From positions 2,451,616 to 2,515,615 of the forward strand of contig VXAU01001757.1 in assembly GCA_013399695.1 (NCBI GenBank): 64,000 nucleotides of DNA, written 5' to 3'. The DNA is from Formicarius rufipectus (Eukaryota; Chordata; Aves; Passeriformes; Formicariidae). A program made the position numbers and the translations under genes. Below the pieces are notes generated by a model. The model worked only from the letters and a program-made list of their open reading frames with translations, was not told where the DNA came from and did no database searches. Shown here piece by piece: positions 50,781 through 61,384 of the stretch; positions within the stretch are counted from its first letter, which is position 1, and the number at the start of each line of letters is the position of its first letter.

Positions 50781-50800
50781 GCAGGGAGTCCAAACATAGA

Positions 50801-50816
50801 TTTTTTTTTTTTTTTT
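50801..50816 (+). repeat. Poly-T run
   Basis: 16 T in unique DNA. Confidence 0.85.
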
Positions 50817-50986
50817 AATTATTATTTCTAGCATTTCGGGGTGGTTTCTTTCTCTGTGATCACAGCTGAACTTCCTACTGGCCCAGAGGGACTACAGAGC
50901 AATAACTTTAAATGGCCTTGTAGATGCAGCCATGGCTTCAAGCCAGCACTAATTTCCAATCTTGTTATACTGAAGAAAGAAGGTGA

Positions 50987-51022
50987 AAAAAAAAAAGAAA
51001 GAAAAAAAGGAAAAGAGGAAGA
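50987..51022 (+). repeat. A-rich low complexity, GAAA/GGAAA type
   Basis: Purine-only stretch of A runs broken by single or double G. Confidence 0.8.
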
Positions 51023-51114
51023 ATGAAAACCAGCAAAACCAGAAATATCCTTTAATGTTGGTGAGAATTGGAAAGTCCTGTTGGTGGTTTCAGTGACAGG
51101 TTACTGTTTCTATT

Positions 51115-51166
51115 AAAAAAAAAAAAAANNNNNNNNNNNNNNNNNNNNNNNNNNNNNNNNAAAAAA
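51115..51166. other. Assembly gap (32 N) inside poly-A
   Basis: 14 A, then N from 51129 to 51160, then 6 A. The gap sits within a homopolymer, so its true length is unknown. The short reading frame that crosses it is meaningless. Confidence 0.98.
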
Positions 51167-51669
51167 GAAGAAGAATTTGGACTGTGTTTAAAATTAAAGT
51201 GAATATTTTCCTTAGACACAGAACATCCTTGTGACATTCAGGTCTTTGCGTAGTTCAGGCAGGATGGAATTTTACTGACCAAATAAAGCATCGTCACTGC
51301 TTGAGTACAACAAACATTTGTAAAAACATATTAAACATGTCATAAAGTAACTGAATTTGGGAGCTGTAAACACTCACTTGAACTTACAGTTCTTTGATTT
51401 CACGAGCATATTCAGATTGGTGGATGCTCAAATTCACCCTCTAACTTACAAATTAGCTTTTTAACTCCTTTTGCATTTTCTAAACTCCTCTGGACCTGTT
51501 TATTCTGTTCACCATCCCCTTCCCTGACAGTGGATAAAAATTAAACACAGAGGGGACGAGGAAAACATTCATCAACACCTTCCCAAAACCTCTACTTCCC
51601 AAACTCAGGATTTAACCACTCTGGGGGGGAATACATTTATAACAAGTGCTAGTCAAGACACAAGGGTGC

Positions 51670-51785
51670 CCAGTGCCCACCTGGTCACCCAGCCCAGAGC
51701 ACTGAGGGCCACGTCCAGTCATTCCTGACTCCATCACCTCCATGGGCAGCCCCTTCCAAGGCCTGACAACACTTTGAGTGAAACT
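51670..51785 (-). mobile_element. Probable CR1 LINE internal fragment
   Basis: 'gagggccacgtccagtcatt', then 'catcacctccatgggcagcc' and 'ccttccaaggcctgacaaca' follow the order of a CR1 3' UTR region on the minus strand, with many differences. The terminal part at the left is missing. An old, eroded copy; the weakest of the CR1 calls. Confidence 0.6.
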
Positions 51786-54700
51786 AAAACAGGTAGGGCT
51801 GAAGCAAGACAAGAGTTTGAGTTCAGCATAATACTGCAAATACTACACAGAGTTAAATTTAAACTGAGGAGGTCTGGCAGGTAATGCAGATTTGGTCCAA
51901 AAGGAGCTACACAAAGAAGCATAATATGCCCAAAGGTGTGAGGAAATGCAAAGTATAAAAATTAACCATTTATTCTATAATATCAAATGAGGGGCAAGGA
52001 AAAGACATCCCCTCTTCTTGCACTTTGTACTCTTGCTGTCCTGAGTTCAAACTTTCCAGATCTACTAGAGAGACTCTGACAATAAATGATGTTTTGATTT
52101 GAGGTTGCATGTCTCACATCCCCTGGAAAAGGCAGCAAGCCACATTGTCTCCTTTTAATCTCAACAATTAGTCTTCCAGGCTACCAGACCTTTTACTGCC
52201 TCAGGTGATGCAAAGCTGAGCCTAAGATTCCTAAATCAGAGCCATCAGATCCAAGTTTAACTGCAGATGAAACAACCCATGTCAGATTCCCCATAGGCTG
52301 CCACTAAAGCCAAGGAAATTACTGCTACTGCTTTCAGTTCAAAGTCTTCCTATCTGCCTTGGACAACGCTGGTGAGAGACCCAGAACAGCAAAGCAGTAA
52401 AATGTGGTCAGAAAGAGCCATACCAGGAGCTCCTTAGAACAGAGCTGATGGGATAATTAATGCTGGGTGACAAAGTGCTTCTTCATTGACAATGGCACAC
52501 AAGCCATTTCAAACCCTCAGTAGGAGAGCAATTTCCAGGCATCAAACTCCTATTGATTTCTCACTGACTTGAATTGGAATCAGAGCCCAGACAGCAGTCA
52601 AAGAGTCACTCACACAGTCCCTTAAGCTTTTGAGTGCACAGGGAACATTTAAAAACACGGTGACAGATACCTCTCAGGTGCCCAGTTCCCTTCCCAAACT
52701 GAACTTCATTTGTCTGCTTTCTTCTTACTTGACAGAGAACAACTAAAATCCCAGGCCAGGGTACCTAAACCTCCCCCACAGACACGTTTTTTCACGCAGA
52801 GACCCAACACCACGTGCAGGAGGACAGTGCAGAGGCAGCATTTCTCTTCTGTGGCAGCAGAGTCCAGGCCAGTGTTGGAACATGTGGCCCTAGAACCAGA
52901 TGTTGCCTCCTAATGTGCACATGCATCTTTCCTCTCCCAGTGCCGATTTCTCCTGTTGGTCTGATGCCAGAGATCCCCTCAGGAGACACACACCCCTCCC
53001 CTGCTTTTCACCTCTCTGCACTGGGCTAAGCTGGGAGTAATTTTTTTTTTTTTAACATAGTAATTGCCTGGGTACAATTGCAAGTAAATCCTGCTCAGTT
53101 TGCCAAAATGAACTGCAGGTTTAGAAAAAGAAATAAATAAAGAGAATCAAAACATCCAAACAACAAAAATAGTCATAATTTCTCAGCATTTTATATCAGC
53201 TGTGGGCCCATGCAGCAACTAAGGCAATTTGGTCAAAAAAACAGATGTTAACTGAGGAGACGCATCCTGCACTGCAGGTCCTTGGCAGTAATGAACAATC
53301 TGTGCTAAGAGTCTTGTGCATCTAAATTGCCTTTAGAGGAAAATTATCCCTGAGAGTGAAGACTGGAAGATATTTGGGGCAGGGACTGACTCAATTGCTC
53401 TTTGTATAAGGATGTGGATGTTGTATTAATTCCTAATTGCAAACAAACAAAGAAACCCCAAAACATGGTGTCAGAAAAAATCCCATTGTCAAGGATTCTG
53501 TGGAGGAGGGTTGGGGTTGTGGAGGTGCCATTCCCAGTCCTGCCAGGCACCCTTCAAAACTCACTTGACCTCTTTGAAGAGGCTGTTTCTGTGGAGTCTC
53601 ATCAGATGGCCTTGTTCACCACAGAGCTTGTGAGCTTTCTGCTGCCCCTGTGCTTTGAGACCCCCAAATGAAGGTGCTCGGTGCGAACAAACTACAACAT
53701 AAATTGCTGCTCACCAGCTTTAACATCCTGTTTTAAAACCAGCACTGAAGAGCACAGGAGATGCTGCCATGTGAGCAGAGAGTGACTGAGCAGAGCCACA
53801 GCCACCACGAAGCCCAGTCCAAGCAGAAGCTCACTTGGGAGCAATGGTGTTGCTGGGGGAGACACCTCCACCTCTCTGTTTTTTGGGAGTGCCTTCACAG
53901 GTCTGTACTTTGCCAGGCTGATCCGAGGCCATTGAGGAATGTGGCAATAGTTTCTTTTATTTTTCATCTCTCCCCTACATCTCCTCCCTAACAACCTCTG
54001 CTACAGCCGTATTCTATTTTTTTAAATTTTATTCTTTACAATTGTTTCAATAGATTCTTTATGGTTTATGGGTTGGGTTTTGGTGTTGTTTCTCCCCCCC
54101 CTCCCTTTAAGCCAAATCCTGAAATATGCTCTGAATTAAGAAAAAGCTCCATGTCACTGGGGATTGGACTGCTGCTGAACTGTTCTGTGTGTGAGTGTGT
54201 GTGTGTGCACACAACCTCCTGGCCAAAAATGCCTCAGGGGCTCTCCCTAACTGTTGGGGTCCTAAAAAGGGTCCATTCCTCCCGATTGGCCACCCCCTGA
54301 ACCAGCTGCGGGGGGGGAAATCTTTCTCCACCCCCACTAACATCACACTCCCTCCATAGCACATCTGTCCAAGCTTGCTCACTGCTGGCCCTTCCCTTCC
54401 CCATATGCTACAGGCGTTTTTGGCCTGGCTGAATCCTCAGTGCATTAAGCAGGAGGCCCCTGGTTCAAGAAATCTCCCCCACTTACAACATGTAAGAATA
54501 AGTGATGTGTGCAGTGGTGGGGTGAGAGGGGAGCAGCGAGGAGGGACAAGAAAAACAAGGTGTATTTGGGGAGGGGGAACATCTCTCCTGTTATCTTTAT
54601 CCGAAAAGTAGTAAATTCACTTCAGGAAAGTAGCACACAGCTTTGGCTCTTAACCTCTTGTGTTCTCCAAGCAGAGCTTGAAGGTGGGATTTTAGAGAGT

Positions 54701-56299
54701 CTGGCTGCTTCTGAGCCCTGATTCAGAGACCCAGAAGTCTCCCTGGTTCATAGTCCCTGTCCCTGGTTAGGGCAGTTTATCCTGGAATGGTGCAGCTGTG
54801 TGGCAAAACAACACACATGAACACACACCACCACCCCCTCCAAACTAGAAACCTTCTAGGTGGCACTTTGTTTAGTCCTGGGTTTAAACTGGAATCTGGG
54901 AAGTGGTCAGTGCAGCTGGAAAACATCCCACCTGGACTGTGTTGGTCCAGCCTGAGCGAGGGTTGTGTGCTGGGACAGCTGTGCAGCCTCTCTCCAAGCC
55001 ACCAGCAGGGTACCTAATGCTGCATCCCAACTCCCAAGGCAGGGAAAACAGCAATCCCAACACTAAACACGCATGGCAGGGGGAAGGACTCAGCTCCTGC
55101 TGCTCAGACACACAAACAGCATCACACAGGGTGCCGGGAAGGCAGAGGAGCTGCCAGCCTCCAAGTCTTCTCTCAGATTGTCTTTGGGGGGATCTCTCAA
55201 CAAAAAAACTCCAATGCACAGGTCCCCAGCAACCTCAGAGTGCTGTGTCAATGCAGCCACCGGCATTTAGTGCTCCTGGAAGCCTTGGTGAGTCTCAGCT
55301 TCACAAATTGGGCTTCACAAAGGCCACTAGATCCCAGGGGAAGGCAGTCTGGAGTGGGATGGCACCTGGTAGACCCTCTGTGCCATAGAAGCACAGATCA
55401 GTCCCTGAGGAAACACCACAAGGCTGAAAGGGCAGAAATTGGTTTTGTTGTGTTTTCTGTTTGTTTTCTCAGCAGCATAATGAAATTTCAAATGTTGATG
55501 GCTTTGGTTATTCAACCTTTCCAGAGGCTGCTTCCATTGACTCAAAATCCATGTGCAACAACTGTTTAGACTTTATGCCCCTTTTAGACATGTGCATGGA
55601 AAACAAATACCCAATAACATTTAAATTCTTCTAGTCACAATTCTAGAAAGCGGGAAGACAGGATTACATCCTAAATTATCCTCATTTCAGCAGTGAGCTG
55701 TTCATCAGTCTCAGGAAGTTGCAGATCTCTGTTTGTGTCACTGCACCACTTCCACTCGCCAGTTATCTCACAGTCAACTGTAAATAACCAATTAAGTCAT
55801 TTAAAAACATAAGCTTGTAAATTACTAATCACAACAACAGGAAGGAGAAAAGTAAAACAAGGGTAGAGAAACTGATGAAAACCACAACGTTCAAGGAAGA
55901 CTGTGATGCTGGGGAACAACTGTTCCCAATGGTCTACTGTGCAAACAACCAGAGATGAGACAGGCACTTCTCACCAAACCTGAGGATATTTAGATTGAGA
56001 GGAGCACCCAGCTTGGTTACACAAACTGCTGACCTTATATAATACAGAATATCCTGGATGAAATCACTTGCTCTGCCTTGTTCCTCTCCTACTGTAAGAA
56101 GAGCAGAATTCACCTCATAGAAGTGTTCCTTGAATGAAACTTTCCATGATTATATGAATTTAGCTGCATCTACAGCATCATCCCTCTGGAAAACACTGTG
56201 GACAATCAATCAACACTCCATCTACCTGCCAGTTACTAACATTTTGTTCAATCTGGTCTTTAAATGTTTAAATTAAACATTTCATTCAATCTAGTCTTT
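51786..56299. other. Unique noncoding sequence
   Basis: No repeat family or gene recognised apart from a T run at 53041-53053 and a TG microsatellite at 54186-54207. The 161-codon plus-strand frame at 54903-55388 has competing frames and no recognised domain. Confidence 0.5.
54186..54207 (+). repeat. (TG)n microsatellite, interrupted
   Basis: About 22 bp of TG with one GA interruption, followed by a short CACAC run. Confidence 0.85.
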
Positions 56300-57975
56300 C
56301 AATCTGGTCCTCTTAGAGAGGGCAATCCAAATCCTCCCAGGCCATCCCTCACACATGACTAACTTGTTTTTAAAGACCTCCAAGGAAGCAGCTCCAGTAA
56401 CTTCCTCACAGGGCTTATTTTCATACTGGCACAGCCTTGAAGCTAGAAAGCTTTTTGTAATATCTAAACTAAATCCTTTCTGCTGAAAATTGTGCCAATT
56501 ATTTCTCTCCTCCTCGTTGCTGCTCTGAAGAACCATTTATCACCATTCTCTTTCGAGCAATGTTTTACAGATTGGGGGAATGTTATCACGTCCTGTCAGT
56601 CTTCCCTTCCCTAGACTAAACAAATCCAATTCTTTCAATCTTTACTCATAGGTTGCATTTTCCAAACCTCTTATCATTCTTATGGCTCTCCTTTAGTCCC
56701 TCTCCAATTTGTCAAGATTTCTCTTGAGCTGCACAACCAAAACAAGACAAAGCCAAGGCTGTACAAAGGTTGCCTGAAAAGTAAAATTTGCCCCTTGTCT
56801 TTTAGCCACAGATCCCAGTAAAATTCTCCATTACATGAGTTGTCTTTTCTGAAGCAACTTTATGATATTGTCTCATATTTACTTTAGGATTTACCATCAC
56901 TCTGCCTTCTTAATGATGTTAATATTTAAACACTGCTTCCCTTGCAAAGTCTTACTGGTTTTCCATCCTATTCTGTACTTGTATTTATTTCAAGAACCAA
57001 CACGATTTGGTTTTAGCACATTTTAGATTTCAAATTACATGTAACCAGATATAAAAGTCATGCAGAGCCTTGCTTCTCTTTTCCAAATCATTGCCATCCC
57101 ACCCAACATGAACTCTGATAATTTTATTATCGTGAACTTTGTATTGTCATGCAGGACTGAGCTCTTCCCAACCTGAGACCCCTGAAGGACCCCCTTTTCC
57201 AAGCCATCCCACCCCATCAGGAAATGTTCCACAGTTACTTTCTGAACCTCAATTTACAACTAATTATGCCCGCAAAAAGTGGTAATTTGAAATAGAGCAG
57301 GTATCTCTACTTTGACTATGAGGATGCCGTGAATTCAAAGCCTTGCTAAAATATCAACAAACATCATATCCACTTCTTGCTTTTTTATTTACCAGTTCAT
57401 CTCCCCTGCTCAGAAATTGTACTGGTTTGACATGACTTGCTCTTGACAAATCCATATTCACTGTTTCTTATTAACTTCTTATTCTCTGAGTACTTGTAAC
57501 AGCTAATTCTAGAAACTTCTTGGGTATTGAAGTCAGTTTTACTGTTCCATAATCCCTCTGGTTCTCATTTTCCCCCTACTTAAAAATAGACCTTGTGTTT
57601 ACCCTTCCCTGGGCCTCTGGCTCTACCTTGGTCATCCTGAACTCTGAAAGATAATCTCGAATCGCTCTGGGATTGTTTCAGCTAGAGCCTGAAGTACTCC
57701 AGGGTCGATTTCATCAGGTCCTGCTGAATTGCAGAACATCTAAATTATCTACATTTTAGCCAGCATAGACTTTTTACTATTCCAGATGATCCCCTTGTTA
57801 AAACTCACTGCATTATTATACAGTCACAATCAACCTTTATTTTGGAGGAGTAACCAAAAATGGCATTGAATACTTCATTCTCCATCTCATTTGTTATTTC
57901 CTCTCCTTCCTTTTTAAGTAAAGGACTAACTTTCCCAACTCTTGTTGGTTTTATATTTGCATTTATGTTTTTAAG
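56300..57975 (-). mobile_element. Old CR1 LINE, ~1.7 kb, with degraded ORF2 reverse-transcriptase region
   Basis: A long minus-strand CR1 of an older, reptile-like type. Markers in order from left (3') to right (5') are 'cagtcttcccttccctagac', 'tctttactcatagg', 'ctctccaatttgtcaagatt', the 'ggatttaccatcactctgcc' zone, 'ctcttgacaaatccatattc' near 57440, 'ggtcgatttcatcaggtcct' near 57705, and 'tggcattgaatacttcattc' near 57865. These correspond to the CR1 3' UTR and the C-terminal to central part of the ORF2 reverse transcriptase. No frame remains open for more than about 100 codons, so it is inactive. CpGs are almost absent, consistent with long decay. The true edges are uncertain by about 50 bp. 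Confidence 0.85.
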
Positions 57976-58109
57976 GGGTTTTGACTCAGGGATTGATTTA
58001 TGGGGGGTAAAGTAATGCAAGATCAGGATGTGCATTATCTTGAAACTCAGATACTGTGAGCAAATGAGTTTATGCAAAATTTTTGGCTTCAAAATTAAAC
58101 TCAAAGCCA

Positions 58110-58345
58110 TTTAAATGAAAAAGACAACATTTCCTTACAAATGAACAGAAGTCTAAATAATATAAATACATATGCAAAAGTTTCGGCTGTACTTTTAAAA
58201 GTTTATCATGCTGCTGTAACCACTATACACAAGTCCATGTGTGCATTTGTGGCTCTGCATGAGCTGATGACCCAAAGCATTCCGAAAAGCAGATTTATAT
58301 GCTAATGTGCTCAATATTTAATTTCTCATCTAACTGACCAGATCA
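58110..58345. promoter_or_regulatory. Candidate conserved noncoding element with POU and TEAD motifs
   Basis: AT-rich repeat-free block next to the old CR1. It contains an octamer-like ATGCTAAT at 58299-58306, a TEAD-type CATTCC at 58278-58283 directly followed by a retained CpG, and further TAAT-like cores. This is a compositional inference. Confidence 0.25.
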
Positions 58346-61300
58346 TCTCCAAACACATTTTGTCCACAGATGTCACAGAAAGAAAAGGAAGATGACGACA
58401 AAAGTACACAGTGCACTTGGAAAGCAAAATAACTTAAAGTACTTCTCCTTTTTTTTTTCCAAGTGTAGCCATTAGCAAGAGATCCTTGGAAACCCTGAGG
58501 GCTTCATGAAGTTTGATGAGCTCTTAATTAGAAATGGCTGAAATTTGAACTGAGGACTTCTGCATGCCGTGTCTGGATGGAAGCAGAAGGCTTGTTTCTG
58601 CCTGATTTCCTACTTTAAACAGACTTATGTGCAAATTTGAATAAACCTGGCTAAGAATGATGATGTCAAAGTGGTCTGGTAGCACAGAGCCAAGTGTTTC
58701 TGATGCAGACTGAATAAAAAGAATTTATTCCCAAACTCAGAACAAAATATCCTTTGATCAGAAAAACAGGTAAGTGGTTCAAGAAGCAGGTTAGAGGCAC
58801 CGAGGAAGGAAAGGAGGATAAGGCTGGGTCAGAGGAGGCCAGGGGGAAAGGAGTGGAATTTGAGAAATGGAGTCAGGCAATCACAAAAGCTCTGAAAAAC
58901 ATCTGGGAAAAAATCCCAGATTCTGCAGGCAAGAGAGGTGCCTCACTTTGGAGCTCTTCAGCCTAAACTCTTAACTGGTGCAGATGGATGTTGCTGGAAC
59001 GAAGGCAACAGAGACCCTGCTGATTTACAAGGCAGCTTTGCTAATTCCTTCAGACAAGCCACATCCTAAGCATGAGAGAAATCATCCCTGCCTGTGGAGG
59101 GATGATGGAACATCTTCTCTCCATCATCCATCTCCTCTTTATTAACTCATAAACCCCAGACAGAGCAAAAACTGCAGAGCCCCTGGAATGGTTGAATTTA
59201 CGGGAGCTACTGAACAAGTTACAGGAGCTGGGAGGAAGTTCCCTGATGGAGCTGAGGCTTATTCCCTATTTTCAAGCTGTACCTGAAATCAATACAATTA
59301 TCTCCTGCTTGTACATCTCAAGTGTTCTCCTTTTCTTTGAGGTTTGTGCTGTGTTTGATTAACTCTGCAAAATATTTTGGGATGTAGTGGGTCTGGATCA
59401 ACATACACAGAATAGATTATGATTATGCAGAGGGAACTGAGCGTGAGACAGATTAGCAGCTATATTAGACAGCCAATCTATTTAAGTCTTCTGCATCTCA
59501 TTGTGTTTTAATTGAATTAAAATACTGCAAGTTTTTTCCCAGAGTATTACTTGAAAATAGGATTTCTTTTTCATATTAAAGATTAGTATTATTAAATGGT
59601 GTTCCTATCCTGGACAAAAGCCCTCAGTATTTTTGATTCTACACTTCCTAGAAATTCCAGCTTCTAAAAATTATATGATTCTTGTTCTCCATCTTCAGCT
59701 GAAATACAAAATTTTTAGAAATTGAAGGTTAAAAACTCAGTGAAAGTTAGTGAATTACTTAAAAACATCACAGACCTAAAACAGAGATCCCACTATTCCT
59801 AATGGGAATATTAATGACAATTATTTGCTAGTATCACTCTGCCCTTTGGTGCTGAAGAGCTGCACTTGATGCCCTTTGGGGCCTTCTGTACGTTCTAAGC
59901 ATCTTCCCTTTTCCTGTCAAACACTGGGACACAGTGCAGGCTCTTTCCCGCAACAGACCCTGTGATCCCAAGGGAAAGAATCTCCAGTAAGTGTCCAAAT
60001 AATCATCTGCATGGATTTTCCAGGAGCAGAGGGGCCTGTTCACACACTGGGTTTAGGGAGACAGTCTGGGCTGATGTGGAGCAAGCTGAGGGCAAACCAC
60101 GAGCTGCACGACAAGCAGAAACTCCCTCCTGTAACTTCTGATTCCAACCTTTCACTTCAGAAAACTGAAGATAAGTATCAGCAGCTGAGCTCTGAGCAAA
60201 CCCCATCCCAGAGTGTGTGTAAATCCTGAGGTTCCTGAAGAGTGAGCTCATGCCAAAGAGGCTTGTGCTGGGAAGAGTAGCGGGAACAGCTCTGTGTTTG
60301 GGAGAGGAGCTCCTGCCCATGGACATGTCCAAACAGGCTCGAGGTCACCAGAGTTGAAAGTCAGAGACTTCTGTTCTGTTTAAAGTGGAGTGGTGACATC
60401 AGAGGAGAGGAAGGGCCAGGGCTGGGGCTGGGGAGGGAACCTGCAGAGCCCTCTCACTGCGGGGCCGCTGCTCTCCTGACCCAACACCTCAGCTCTCTTT
60501 CTGCATGAGCTGGCAAGGACCTCACGCCCGTGTCCAACCCGCGGCCACAGCACAGGAGTGAGTGGATTGCTGTGCACAGCCACAGCCCTGAGGGGAGGGG
60601 TGGGGAGAAGGGGGTGACACAGTGTGTCCTGAAGGCTCCATGTTAATTAAGGACTGCTCTCCCGTGGAATAACCACCTACAGGATGGCGTTCCTATAACA
60701 AGGGCTCCTGGAACAATCTGAGCGTCTCCCACCTGTGCTCCTGGAGTTTCCCACACCAAACCTTGTTCCCTCCCATCACTGCTGTGCCATGGTGTTGGGA
60801 CAGCTCCTCACAGCCTGCCAAGGGGCTCACAGGGCAGAGGCAGAGGTCACACCTCAGGTGACCATCCGAGGGTTGATATGGAAACAGGGTGGTTACAGAC
60901 ACTGGAAACCAACCATCAAGCTCCAGTAAAAATCATTTGGATCGGGACATTGGCTTGGTTGTCCATAAATATGTCCTCTTCACCCTATGAAAGGCCTGTG
61001 TGCTACAAGGTAAACCCAGGTTATACATTATTTTTTTCTTCACTCCAGAAGGTCTTTAATCCTCCTTGTAACTCAGTGGGTGTGGGTAGAACCCTATGCC
61101 TGGCTGAACGCCTCTCTGAAATCCAGAGGCATCCATATAAAAGCAGGGTGTCCCAAATGGATCCTGTTTTAGGTCTTCCCTGGCCTAATGCCAAAAAAAA
61201 CCAACCTATTCAATTGTTTCATTTTCATAGACTCTCATTTTACAAGAGTTTCCGGCATCCCCTGTGATCATGGTAGGATTGAGCTTTACCTGTCTTGTAA

Positions 61301-61371
61301 CATTTATTCTGCTATCTTGCAATTTGCTGGGTATTACAATGTGAGGGGAATTCAGGCAGTTCCCTTTTCCC

Positions 61372-61384
61372 TTTTTTTTTTTTN
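61372..61384 (+). repeat. Poly-T run ending in an ambiguous base
   Basis: 12 T followed by one N at 61384, probably an unresolved homopolymer length. Confidence 0.9.

Larger units (their letters stand above)
48222..51669. other. Unique noncoding sequence with an assembly gap
   Basis: No gene or repeat family recognised. Low-complexity A- and T-rich DNA lies around 50801-51022 and the gap at 51129-51160. Frames of up to 132 codons (48329-48727) have no recognisable domain. Confidence 0.5.
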
